64,000 nt of DNA, from positions 28,493,001 to 28,557,000 of the forward strand of contig NC_068563.1 in NCBI RefSeq assembly GCF_022201045.2, in the 5' to 3' direction. A program made the position numbers and the translations under genes. Under the pieces are notes generated by a model, which searched no databases, had not been told where the DNA came from, and was given only the letters and a program-made list of their open reading frames with translations. This stretch comes from Citrus sinensis (Eukaryota > Streptophyta > Magnoliopsida > Sapindales > Rutaceae). How positions within the stretch are numbered: the first letter of the stretch is position 1; the number at the start of each line of letters is the position of its first letter. Below are positions 1-10,027 of this stretch, piece after piece.

Positions 1-980
1 TCCTCAATCTTCCCTCTCTTTCCAAGATCACTCATCAAAACACCAAAATTAACAAGCTGTGGTTTGCACCCTCGATACGCCATATCAAACATCATCTTTT
101 TAGCTTCATTATACTCACCTTTAAAGCACAAACCTTCCATCAACAATGCATATGTCACAGCATTCGGATATGTACCTTTCTTAATCATATCCTCAAATAA
201 GCCCTTGGCTTTCTCCATTTCACCTTTCCTACACAAAAACCCAACAAGACTGTTATAAGTGACAACGGTAGGTGGAACTTCTCTCTCAAGCATTTCGTCA
301 AACACTCTAGACGCTTCTTCCCACTCCCCCTTCTTTAGCCGCCCTTTGATCATTACATTAAAAGAAATCAAATTTGGACGAAATCCCATTTTATAAGCAT
401 CATCAAACATTCTTTTTGCATCATCAACCCTATCATTATCAACAAGAATATCGAGTAATGAATTGAAAGACTGCAACGTACGGACACAATCAAAAGAAGT
501 CATTCTATTGAAAACTTCAATGGCCTTATCAACCAAATGGGCTTTTCCATAATGCTGAATCAAAGAAATGAAAAGGGTTTCTTTGCAACGAATATTAAAA
601 TCTTGAATGTACCCTAGAACCGTTTCAACGGCGTCAAAATCGCGGGCACGAGCTAGCTTGTAAATTAGGGAAGCGTATGAAGGGTAAGAATGCTTAGAGC
701 CCATTTGGTGGTGCCGGTGAAAGAGTGACAATGCCTCATCTGGGTCGCGTATTTCTTTCAAATCATTCACAAATGGTATGGGCTCTTTTGTCTTTCGGAT
801 TGTTTTATGATTCTGAGGGTTTTGCTTTCTTCTGGGTTTTGTGCTGGGTTTGGGTTTGGGTTTTTTGGGAGTGAAAGTGTGTTTTTGTTGAGAGGGTATG
901 TAATTGATACATTGCCGTTGGTGAAGGAGCACCAATTTCGTTTGATTGATGAATTTTGATCTAGAATGAATCATCGACAT
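1..980 (-). CDS. P-class pentatricopeptide repeat protein, 3' part cut off by window edge
   Basis: An open frame runs from ATG at 980 to position 1 without a stop or an intron, giving about 326 residues of an incomplete protein. The first 60 or so residues are rich in Arg, Lys, Ser, Asn and Gln and poor in acids, like a mitochondrial presequence. From about residue 170 regular 35-residue PPR units follow (starts such as SFNSLL, ISFNVMIKG, VTYNSLVG, VTYALLMEG, VNFGVLMSD), with helix B endings such as FDEML and PNAVTY. No E or DYW domain is seen in the part present. PPR proteins bind organellar RNA in a sequence-specific way. From memory the protein resembles Arabidopsis At1g07740, annotated as mitochondrial; the next gene matches its neighbour At1g07750. 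A second in-frame ATG at 974 is also possible as the start. The missing C-terminus lies beyond base 1. Confidence 0.9.
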   Translation of the reverse strand, partial: MSMIHSRSKFINQTKLVLLHQRQCINYIPSQQKHTFTPKKPKPKPSTKPRRKQNPQNHKTIRKTKEPIPFVNDLKEIRDPDEALSLFHRHHQMGSKHSYPSYASLIYKLARARDFDAVETVLGYIQDFNIRCKETLFISLIQHYGKAHLVDKAIEVFNRMTSFDCVRTLQSFNSLLDILVDNDRVDDAKRMFDDAYKMGFRPNLISFNVMIKGRLKKGEWEEASRVFDEMLEREVPPTVVTYNSLVGFLCRKGEMEKAKGLFEDMIKKGTYPNAVTYALLMEGLCFKGEYNEAKKMMFDMAYRGCKPQLVNFGVLMSDLGKRGKIE

Positions 981-1884
981 TGCAGCAGAAATTGTTTATT
1001 TCTTTGGTTCTTTCTCGTCAAAACTAAATAACACGAAAAAAAACTAAACTGAACCGAAATAATGGCATCATGCATGTGGCAACACCCGCCAACCCCAAGC
1101 AAAATTACCAATATCAACGTAATCATTAAACTGATTGAGTTCGGATCAGCTGATTCTTTTACTCGTTTATGACTTAATTTGCTGGTAAGCCCACCTAGGT
1201 GTCTATACTAAAAGGACTAAATTTCCGATTAGATGTTTATTATACTTGAAAATCCAAGTGCTCCTTGCACCACAAGCTGAGGAGATACATGTTATTAGTG
1301 TCATACATAATGAAAGTAGAGGAGATACATGTTACTAGTGTCACACATAATGAAACTAGTAGATAACGAGTGTGTAAATGTACAAGCCATCGAAGGACTA
1401 AATTTTTAAATTTATTAATGATGATGGGTCTACGAAGCTTGTATCAGAATTTGATTATGGTAGAATGCAGCATCAAAAACACAGGTTTTTTATGTTGCAT
1501 ATAACTTCAATGGCACTTTCCTTGCCTCCTAATTTACAGGAAAACTGTTTATGTTTCATGTGTATTGCATAAATTAGTTGGTTGCTTGCATATTAAGCAC
1601 ACAAGTACTGCTGCTTATAATTGATTTGGAAAAAAAAAAAGCTTTCTATAGAGAGGCAGCAATTCTTGCAAAAGGCAATTTTATAAGAGAACCATAGAAC
1701 AATTCAGTTTTATATCCAACAGAAAAACTTAAAAAACTACAAAAGAAAACTTAAAACGGGCACCACACCTAACAACATCCACTACTACGAACAAGAACCC
1801 TAAACACTTCTTTGTTTTTTCCTTTTAATTTCTCTTATTGAAACAGATAGAGAGAAAATGCAAGGGTGCTGGCTGCTGCTTCGC
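981..1884. other. Intergenic region with a 40-bp tandem repeat
   Basis: This is the stretch between the PPR start and the cupin stop codon. It holds the PPR promoter side and the cupin 3' UTR. At 1279-1358 a 40-bp unit starting GAGGAGATACATGTTA is present twice with a few mismatches. An A run lies at about 1630-1640. No other gene is seen. Confidence 0.6.
1279..1358. repeat. Two-copy 40-bp tandem repeat
   Basis: The unit GAGGAGATACATGTTA...CATAATGAAA occurs at 1279 and again at 1319 with about four mismatches. It is a local duplication with no sign of coding function. Confidence 0.75.
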
Positions 1885-3530
1885 TTAGTTCGGCGGTGGG
1901 AAGAAAATAGCCTCATTGGCCCTCTTTGATCGGAACTGCTTTTCTACATCGGAAGGAACATTGAAAGCTGCCTCCAACACTGAAGGAGATAATGACTTCC
2001 ACGTTCCAATGCTGCCAGCCAAGTGTGTGAATATAGGACTGCAATTGTACAAACACAGATTAGCTACAATGTTTTTCTTGGCACATTAGCACAAATGAGA
2101 ATGCAAATTTTACTTACTTGGGAGTGGTGATGATTGAGAACCAAGCCAAGCCATCAGGGTCAGCAATCTTAGAAACAACATAGAACCTTGGAACTATGAA
2201 CAGATTACCAGCCTTTACAGTTGTTTCCAAGACTCTTTTGCCATCAGGACCAACAATTTGGGCACGGCCGCTGCCCCGAACAATGTAAGTCACTTGCAGG
2301 GCTGAATCACAAGAGAAACCAGGAGAACACATGGCTTTGCCATCCAACCTAACAAGATCAGCACCACATCCAACCTCACCAACAAGAGGAAGGTTCTTAG
2401 TATTCAAAAGCACAACCCTTCCACCATTCTTAATGTCGACATCTAGTGGAGCTTCCTCACAATTAAAGGCCATACCATCGCGGTGTTCCTTCTTTGGCTC
2501 AGGCAGCTTGGCATTAGCATCGAGTTTGACAATTCCCTTTCCAGTTTGATTCCCAACAAGGGTTTTGACAGTATTCACATCCAAGTCCCATGCTCGACTG
2601 ACAAACTCAGTTGAGAAGCCAGTGAAGATGCCATTGGCACCAGTCAAAAAGAAGTTAGTGAATTCACCAGCTTTGTGGCCTTTTGAGGTATCACCCAAGA
2701 ACAAAACTACCAGTTCAGTGTCCTCCTTGTTGTACCACCAAGTAACAACACCAAAGGGAAGAGCAATGCCATCACCCTTCTTGATTGCCACAACCTTCTC
2801 TTCCTTCTCAGGAAGGACAATTCCAGCCACACCACTTCCTGAAGAGAGACAACATCAAATAAAAGCTAATTACAATTAAAGATCAACAACGAAACCATGG
2901 AGACAAGTTCAGTGGTACCACAATTCTAACAAGTTCTCTAAGTAAAAACTGATCTCCTTTTAATTGACCCAGGATTTGTTGATTAAACTTGACCAAACGA
3001 AACAAAAGATAATTTTTTTAATTTTTTACTGGATTAACCAAATTTCCTTTTCTTGAGGAAAATTTCAATACACGCAGCATGACATAAAGTCTCGTAAAAA
3101 GGTCACCTTTATACATATGAAAACAAACACAACAAAAAAAGATCACAAAAATCTGCAGGGTAAGCGATCAAAAATCAAAACAAGTATCAATATCGAAAAA
3201 CACTCGTACATCAACTCTACTTTCATGAAACAGTCCCATCAAGAACACAAAACAACAAACAAAAGTAACCAAACAAAACCCAGATGGCTATTCTAAAACT
3301 GATTAAAAACCAAATTAAAAAAAAAAAAGTATACCTTGAAGGACATAAGCGACTCTAGCGGAATCACAGTAATGAGGGAGAGCAAAGCCATTCTTTTCAA
3401 GAGCAAGCTTAGCAGCACCTATGTTACCCTGACGCAACATGGGCAACTCATTGGGGCACCAAGCATGATAGGAACCTCCATTGCCACCATAAACTTGCTT
3501 TGCCAACTTTGGTGTCAAATCAATCTCCAT
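1885..3530 (-). CDS. Legumin-like double-cupin (11S globulin-related) protein, cytosolic type
   Basis: Three exons, 3335-3530, 2118-2838 and 1885-2038, join in frame with GT-AG introns to a 356-residue protein, the same length as I recall for Arabidopsis At1g07750. The protein starts MEIDLTPKLAKQVYGGNGGS and ends in FFPPPN. It has two germin/legumin-like beta-barrel cupin domains, at about residues 1-165 and 190-335. Conserved patches include LPHYCDSARVAYVLQG in the first barrel and VTYIVRGSGRAQIVG and AGNLFIVPRF in the second. Unlike true seed globulins it has no N-terminal signal peptide, so it is probably a non-secreted member of the family related to At1g07750 and At2g28680. Its biochemical role is not established. 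It lies on the same strand as the upstream-coordinate PPR gene. Confidence 0.93.
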
Positions 3531-4255
3531 ATTTTTCTTTCGCTAAAGAAATACTAACAAACAAGAAGAAGATTATATATTGTTTTTCTTCTTTTTTGGT
3601 TTCAATGCAAAACAGAGGTGACTGATGTGGGTTTAAATAGGAGTTACTGAGTGAAAAGATAAGCACGAGCAACAGAAAAATATTACGGAGGATTAAAGAG
3701 AATCAAGTGCAGTAAAATTTGGATTGCAAAGGAATTATGTTTAATTTCGGATTACTTTGAATTTGTTGTATATCTGTATTTAAATGTTATTATTATTAGG
3801 AATGAGACGTGTTAGCAGCAAACTGGAAATTGTACCTTGGACCAATAGGATATAAAAGGAAGAATCATATTACTCGTTGTGTTTGGATTTTTATTGCCTT
3901 AAAAATAGCGAATTTATCTTTAACTAGATTTGCAGAATGAGTAAAAGCATTTATGCTGCGTGCTGCATAAACAACATGAAATGCGTTGTGGGGTTGTCAC
4001 AATGAAAATGCGTTGTGGGTTGTCATAATTTTAGATGGTATCTTTTTTATCTCCCTTCTTTATCTGGATGAACTTGGCAAATGGCAATGGCATAATGAAT
4101 GTGTATTGTTTCATGTCATTTCTTAAGTCAACTTAATAATAAATGAAATTTTAGAAAACGGGACTTCGCAGGGATCACGAGATACATCTCGCCGACTGAT
4201 TTCGGTTGGAATAGGGCAGAGGCTAGTAGTACAAAATGAAAGCACTTATTTCTTT
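3531..4255. other. Intergenic region with a 27-bp tandem repeat
   Basis: This is the cupin promoter region followed by the 3' flank of the tRNA gene. At about 3975-4027 a 27-bp unit containing AATGCGTTGTGGG is present twice. Nothing else is recognised. Confidence 0.5.
3632..3639 (-). promoter_or_regulatory. TATA-like element of the cupin gene
   Basis: On the minus strand the sequence reads TATTTAAA about 100 bases upstream of the cupin ATG, which leaves room for a short 5' UTR. This is inferred from position and composition only. Confidence 0.5.
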
Positions 4256-4327
4256 TGTGGCTGCTGGGATTCGAGCCCAGGTCTCTACGGCCACAACGTA
4301 GAATTCTAACCACTAAACTACAGCCAC
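4256..4327 (-). tRNA. tRNA-His (anticodon GTG)
   Basis: The minus strand folds into a complete cloverleaf. The acceptor stem pairs GTGGCTG (4327-4321) with CAGCCAC (4263-4257), and A at 4256 is the discriminator base. The anticodon arm is CTACG-TTGTGGC-CGTAG with anticodon GTG. The T arm is CTGGG-TTCGAAT-CCCAG. The D arm has the usual GTTTAGTGG...A-box. There is no intron. No G-1 is encoded, as expected for eukaryotic tRNA-His, where it is added after transcription. A short T run on the minus strand about 20 bases downstream (near 4235) may act as the Pol III terminator. The 72-base length and the intact stems suggest a functional gene. Confidence 0.96.
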
Positions 4328-5413
4328 ATAGTTGCAAATATATCGAGACGTTACGTTAAGAGGTAGGATTGAATGATTCATGAGATCGTTTCAGCCTGCA
4401 TTATACATCCACTAAAATACGATAACCAATCACTTTTTTTTTTTTTTGTGGATGAAACCATACAATAAACAATCACTTGAATCGTTTATTTTATTATTAT
4501 CAAATATAAGTTCCAATAAAAAGAGTACATCAAGTAACCTACAATCTCCATATACAAAGTTGATGGAGTAAATTTAGGTCTCTATTACTGTAAGATTTTT
4601 AATCCTACCTCATTATTGAAGAGGGAAGAGGTAAAAAGATCCTTTCCTGATCCAATCTCTTCGGAACTTTTCAAGATCTTCTGTCATGTGTCTTTTAATG
4701 GTAGTGTATAGGTAAAATTTAACTTCTTTTATTTTTTTATTTATTAACTACCAATCAGCAATTGAGTTATTTACTCAGGACATAATCAAACCATGAGAAA
4801 ATATTGATCCATTGAAGAGAGAAATTCTCTTTCACAAATATGAATACAGTGTAATACATACCTCTCAAAAATTAATGAGAATAAAATTTTGAGTTGTTGC
4901 ATAATAATAAGATTGATTTATATTAGTCTAAAATGGACTCGTGGTTGGCGGCTATCAACAAAGCGAATAGACGAGACGTGGTGAGGAAGCATAGTCTTAT
5001 CAATCTAGCATTTAAGAAAAAATTAACAATAAAAAAAAATATTTACAGTCTCCTCTTTCGTATGACAAAACAAGCAGAAACAAAGACATCAGAATGGGTA
5101 AATGTATTGCACGTCTTTAAAATCCCTTGTATGAAACTAAATGAAAAATGAAATGGGAAAAAGAAATTTTTTTGGTGACTCTGGTTAACCTATAATTAGC
5201 CTACAGAAAAATTGAGGGGCCATTATATCTCCTCAACTCTTTCCCAGTTGAAGCCATTTCCTATAATGCGTTCGGATGTAAAAAGATTAAATTGGATCCG
5301 AGCTCTCGTCCAAAATCTCCAAAATGCATCATGCGTGAAACCAATGCTCTCCCTCTATCGCCTGAAAAATTAGAGGCAGTGCCCACAGCAATCATAATGC
5401 CCGAACTTTTGTA
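4328..5413. other. Intergenic region, no gene seen
   Basis: AT-rich DNA between the tRNA and the 3' end of the nucleotide-sugar transporter. There is a T run at 4435-4448. Small open frames here show no family resemblance. Confidence 0.5.
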
Positions 5414-8400
5414 TTAAGGTTCTCCTCCTCTGGGACTTGAACCTTTCATAAGACTAGATGCTCCATTATGCATATTTTCCATAGGATGTTCAGAAGGTCG
5501 GGGCTTCTCAGACACTTTCTTGAAGAAGCTCCTTGTGTACAGGGCACCAAAAACAATAACCTGAACAATGTGGAAAAATAGTGTTATTGAGTTTCAAATC
5601 GAGATTTGGTGAATGAGACTGATTCTGAGGCTTACAGATCCGATGCACTGTTCCCAGCTAAGGGGGTGCCGAAACCACACACATGACAGCACAATGCTCA
5701 CCAACTTGAATGATATAGAGAACACAAGAAGAAACCCATAATTAGAAGAATAGCTTTGAGAAGCAAATGAGAGGATATTGATTTTGTTGTGGAAGCATAT
5801 ACTAACCTGTCTTGTGGTCATAATGGTGGCAAACGTGAGGGCACCAAATGTACGAATTGTGTAAGAAATGAAGAACTGACTGGTGGTTGCTACCTGCAAG
5901 GAATAATTCCTACATTATTCACTAACTCAGGGCATGTCTTTGTCCCCAAGTCAGAGATGAGAGAAGGGCAGGAAGCTAAAATTTAGCAATAGTTATGCAG
6001 GGCGAATGAATAGGGATAAGAAAACGGAAAAGTCACTGAGGCAAGTAAAAAATATATAATCAGTAGTATATCATGAAGCTATGATGATAAAACATAAATC
6101 ACTTACAGTAGAAAGCAATGCAACGTCAAAGAAGCAATCAAGGTGATGATAAACAAAATCTATTGCCAGAAATAGATGTCCTTCTAGTATAAGGCCTAAA
6201 CCAAAAAGAAGTCAAATACAGTCAGTAACGAACAACTAATACACAACAAAGCTCAAATGTAAATAAAGAAATACCCCATGATATTTCTCAGGCAGAAAGA
6301 AACACAAACAAAGAAAGTAGACAGAAGGGCAATCACTCGGAGTAACAACATACTCCGAACAACAATTAGCCATATGTAAACCACAATGGATTTTCAAGTC
6401 TCAAGATTGAGCATAAACGGAGAACTTACCACTCAAGCTAAGAACACAAGAACACAATGTTGTGTAGAATATCTGATTGTGTATTTCCATATCATAGCCT
6501 TTAAATAGCTTATCTTGGAATGTACTAGTGAAGCCGTCAAACCTGTTAAGAAATACAAAGGATTTAAGTGTGAGGAGTAGAACAGAAGGACAAATTTCTC
6601 TACAAACACATTTAAACATGAACTTGCTGCAGAATGAAATCGTGATTAGCATTTAACAGCCAATGGCAAACAAATTATCACTAAAACATGTGAACATTTT
6701 TAGAAAGGAGGAATGATTTCAAGTTCATACCCTAGATAGCCAACCATCAAGGAAACACCCCAAACAGTGTTTTCCCTCCCTTTGCTGTATGGACTGAGAT
6801 CTGCTCCTGACTACAATCAGAAACAACACAGAAACAGTTGAACTTTTCTCAGAATCCAGAACAATCAAATTTCAATTATCGTACATAACAGATAACAACA
6901 TCAATCAAACGATTCATGAATCAAGAACAATAGAATCCATTCAACAAGGTAGACAAACAAGCATTATTTCAAAGACAGAAATTCCAACCCCTCATCAACT
7001 GTGAACAGTATCTTTCAAGAAGAAGAAGAAGAAGCCTTGTCTAAAACATACATGAAGACAGCCACACTGAGAATTGTAGGAGTATAAAATCACCAAAAGT
7101 AGTGAAATCTAACAAACTATCAGAGAAGGACCACAAACCATTACCGGAAATAGAATAAATATTGAACAACCGAGGGTCACAAGCAAAGCCAAAAAATAGT
7201 CATAGCCTTTGTATCTCTTTTGCATGATGAGAGTGCCCCAAATCTGTTTAAACAAAACAAGAATTATGTTAGCATTCATCTGATAACAGAAAAAGAAAGT
7301 AATAAACTTAACTTATTTTAGAACAAGGATCGAAATCAAAGAGAGCATCTATCAATAGAGAGCAATACTACATTTGTAAAATGAAATAATCCATGTATAG
7401 GAAAGTTTGGAACCAACTTTAATAAAAAATGGATTATAAAGACCTCAAAAAGAGTGATTTAGAAAAGCCTTCATCTTGTTAACTTCAAATATAGAAAGAC
7501 ATTTCTCAGACAATTCTTTAACGAGGGTAAATAAAAAATAGATGGCTATTAGAAAAAGCAAATAGCAGGCATGCCCGAACGTGAGCATGTAGCTCAGTAC
7601 CAATGAGGAGCCGCAGTTTTGCCTGAGGAAGAACAGCAATAATTTTACAAATAGGATATTAAACAATGAAGGTTGAAAAATACAATATAAGACTACTAAA
7701 AACAGTTGAAACACAAGAACAAAATTTCCATGCAAAAATTTTGAAGTGGCTGCATTAATTGACTATCCCAAATAAACATGCATACTCAACTCACCATAAC
7801 AGGTATCATTTTAGCACATTTTGCAAGCGTCTGAACTGGAAAGCTAACATACTTCAAGGCCTGGACAAGCGTATTGGTCAATTGAAGTTTCATCTACAAC
7901 ATATTTCATTTAAACTTCCATCTAAAAGACACAGCAAGCAGATAATATTGAAGAACAGACATTCTATATTGGAATCCCTATGGAGACCAAACTATGCCGT
8001 AATAAGCAACGGCTTACCTCATACTGACAAGTTGTTGTCAGTATGTTTGACATTGATACAAGGCAGTACTTATAAACTGGAGCAACAGGATCGATGGCTT
8101 TCCGACTCGCCTAAAAAAGGGAATAAAAAGAATCCATTATCCAACTGAAATGCAGAGTGTATGATTACCAGTTTAATCTAAATGAACCCAATCATAATCC
8201 TATTTCCAAACTACCCCACAGAATATAATCCAATAAAAATATATATTTAACAACAACAACTTACAATTAAAGTCCCAGCAGAAACAGCAGATGTCATGAA
8301 ACGGTTGCAAAATACAAGAAACAGCGAGTACTTGAAATATTCATTGTCTGCCCCATACGGGACTCTCATGATTTTCTCCTAAAAGAACAAAATAAAATAA

Positions 8401-8864
8401 GTAACGTAACGAACTCCTTGAATACATATTATTGAACCACACTCAGGCTGAAAGACCTATGCATTGAACAAGAAATTCCAATTTACCAATTAATAGGAAA
8501 ATATAACGCTGATTCTAGAAATCTGTAACAGCACTTACAAATCGATAACGCATTTAAAATGAATAAATTTTCAATCACAATTTAGATATTCATTTCTGTA
8601 ATCTTTACTCTTATTTTCAACCAAAATTAGGATTATCATTTATCAATTTAGAATTTACATCTAACGTTCACAAATTCATCTATTCAATATCTAAATGAAC
8701 AAAAGAAAAAGAAAATTACAATCAGAAAAATGCGAGACGATAAAAAGACATGCCTGTAAAATACCGTAAATGACGAGCGTTGTCATGATCCCACTCACGG
8801 CAAAGATCATTTTCAGTACTCTGCTATCTTTCACACCAATTGCCGTTATCAATGTTTCGGCCAT
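5414..8864 (-). CDS. UTR5: UDP-galactose/UDP-glucose transporter 5-type nucleotide-sugar transporter (UTR5/UTR5B-like)
   Basis: Eleven exons join in frame: 8754-8864, 8265-8378, 8018-8110, 7795-7860, 7145-7243, 6731-6810, 6430-6542, 6107-6195, 5807-5893, 5636-5704 and 5414-5560. They give a 355-residue protein starting MAETLITAIGVKDSRVLK. It is a multi-spanning SLC35-type membrane protein. Segments typical of plant UTR5 proteins include EKIMRVPYGADNEYFKYS, TTTCQYEALKYVSFPVQTLA, GFDGFTSTFQDKLFKGYDME and YTIRTFGALTFATIMTTRQ. Such carriers exchange UDP-sugars for UMP across Golgi or ER membranes. The C-terminal 40 residues are hydrophilic and less conserved. All introns are GT-AG except the first, which starts with GC after CAG (see findings). 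The gene is head-to-head with RIBA3, as in Arabidopsis At5g59740/At5g59750 from memory. Substrate preference is inferred from family only. Confidence 0.95.
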
Positions 8865-10027
8865 GGCCCATCAACTATCACAAAAAACACCAAAATCATA
8901 ACCAAAAATGACACGAAACAAAACTAAAAACGACATTGAATGAACCAAACGGAGAAGTTTAGAGAGTGGCAGTGGAGTGTGACCGGAAGTGCAAAGGCCG
9001 CCTGTGCGGGGACACGTGGGGGCGAGCTTGAGCTGAGGGCGCGAGTGAAGGGGGTGGTGGTGTTTGCAGAGTTCAACGGAGTGTCGTTTACGCCGGCGAC
9101 TTCTCCTCGTTCTCTTTTTTGCGGGGTTGAGCTAATAGAATCTGGCCACGTCAGCTGGTGCTTTTGCGTGGGTGGGGGCGCATGATTGTGTTTAATGAAT
9201 GATCAGGCGTTTCGCGCGTTTGACACAAACGAATCTGGACCGTCTAGTTTAGGTCACGACCTTTTTTTCTTTGATGATGTTGACGACTCCACTTACCGCG
9301 CGAAACGATCCTGCTTTGACGTGGGCCACATGGCAGGAGGAGGATTAAGAACTTTCGTTTTATGTTACAAACCAAATAAATAAAGAGCAAAGACAAAAGC
9401 TACTTTCATAATCAAAGGGTTTTGACGACGCTATGCTTTCGCTTACCATCTCACGACCATTTATAATGAAAATTACCCCCCGGCATAATTAATAAATTGA
9501 ATTAACCGTAAGCTTATTAAAGTTATTAATTAATTGCATTGAAGTGTTCGTGGTAATTTTGTTACGGTTTTGATTAATATAAAATAATAATAATAATAAT
9601 TTAATATTATTAATTTGTGGTTAGTTGTTATATTATGTATTATCACTTAGGCTTGAAGTGCTATATAATTTCTGTGAAATAAAAACTGTAAGTATAAATT
9701 ATGAAATAAATGTTGAAAGTATATAATAAATATAAATTTTAAATAATAATTTTGATAAAAATAGTATAATATTATACAAATTTGTATCATGTGTTAGCTT
9801 CGAAACCTTTTTACTAAAGAATTAGGGCCTTAGACAAAGAAAGAAGTCAAACATATAAAAAATTTTGGATAATGAAATCCAAATCCAAAACTAGAGGTTG
9901 GCTTTTAAGCTCCACATGGCCCATAACATGCAAAATTATGGAGGCAAAAATACCAACCGAACAAATAATAACATAATTTCTGATACATCAGGAGAGCTAC
10001 TAGACAGATTTTCTCAGTTTTCAATCC
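8865..10027. other. Shared 5' region of the divergent UTR5 and RIBA3 genes
   Basis: A 1.16-kb head-to-head intergenic region. The half near UTR5 (8940-9190) is GC-richer than its surroundings and contains ACACGTGG (about 9011-9018), an ABRE/G-box-like core. From about 9500 it is very AT-rich, with an AAT microsatellite at 9587-9604. At 9647-9775 there is a degenerate piece of the Tourist-like MITE family described at 44909 and 63604. Confidence 0.55.
9647..9775. mobile_element. Degenerate or truncated Tourist-like MITE fragment
   Basis: The core AATATAAATTTTAAATAATA at about 9729-9748 and the following AATTTTGATAAAA match the inside of the MITEs at 44909-45140 and 63604-63876. The left part begins TTAGGCTTGAAGTGC, but no matching right terminus is visible, so this copy is decayed or truncated. 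Confidence 0.5.

Noticed and set aside
64-258. Plus-strand frame near the left edge
   Set aside because: It is the complement of the PPR coding sequence on the minus strand, which is intact and recognisable.
4128-4337. Minus-strand frame of 69 codons
   Set aside because: It overlaps the tRNA-His gene and has no protein resemblance.
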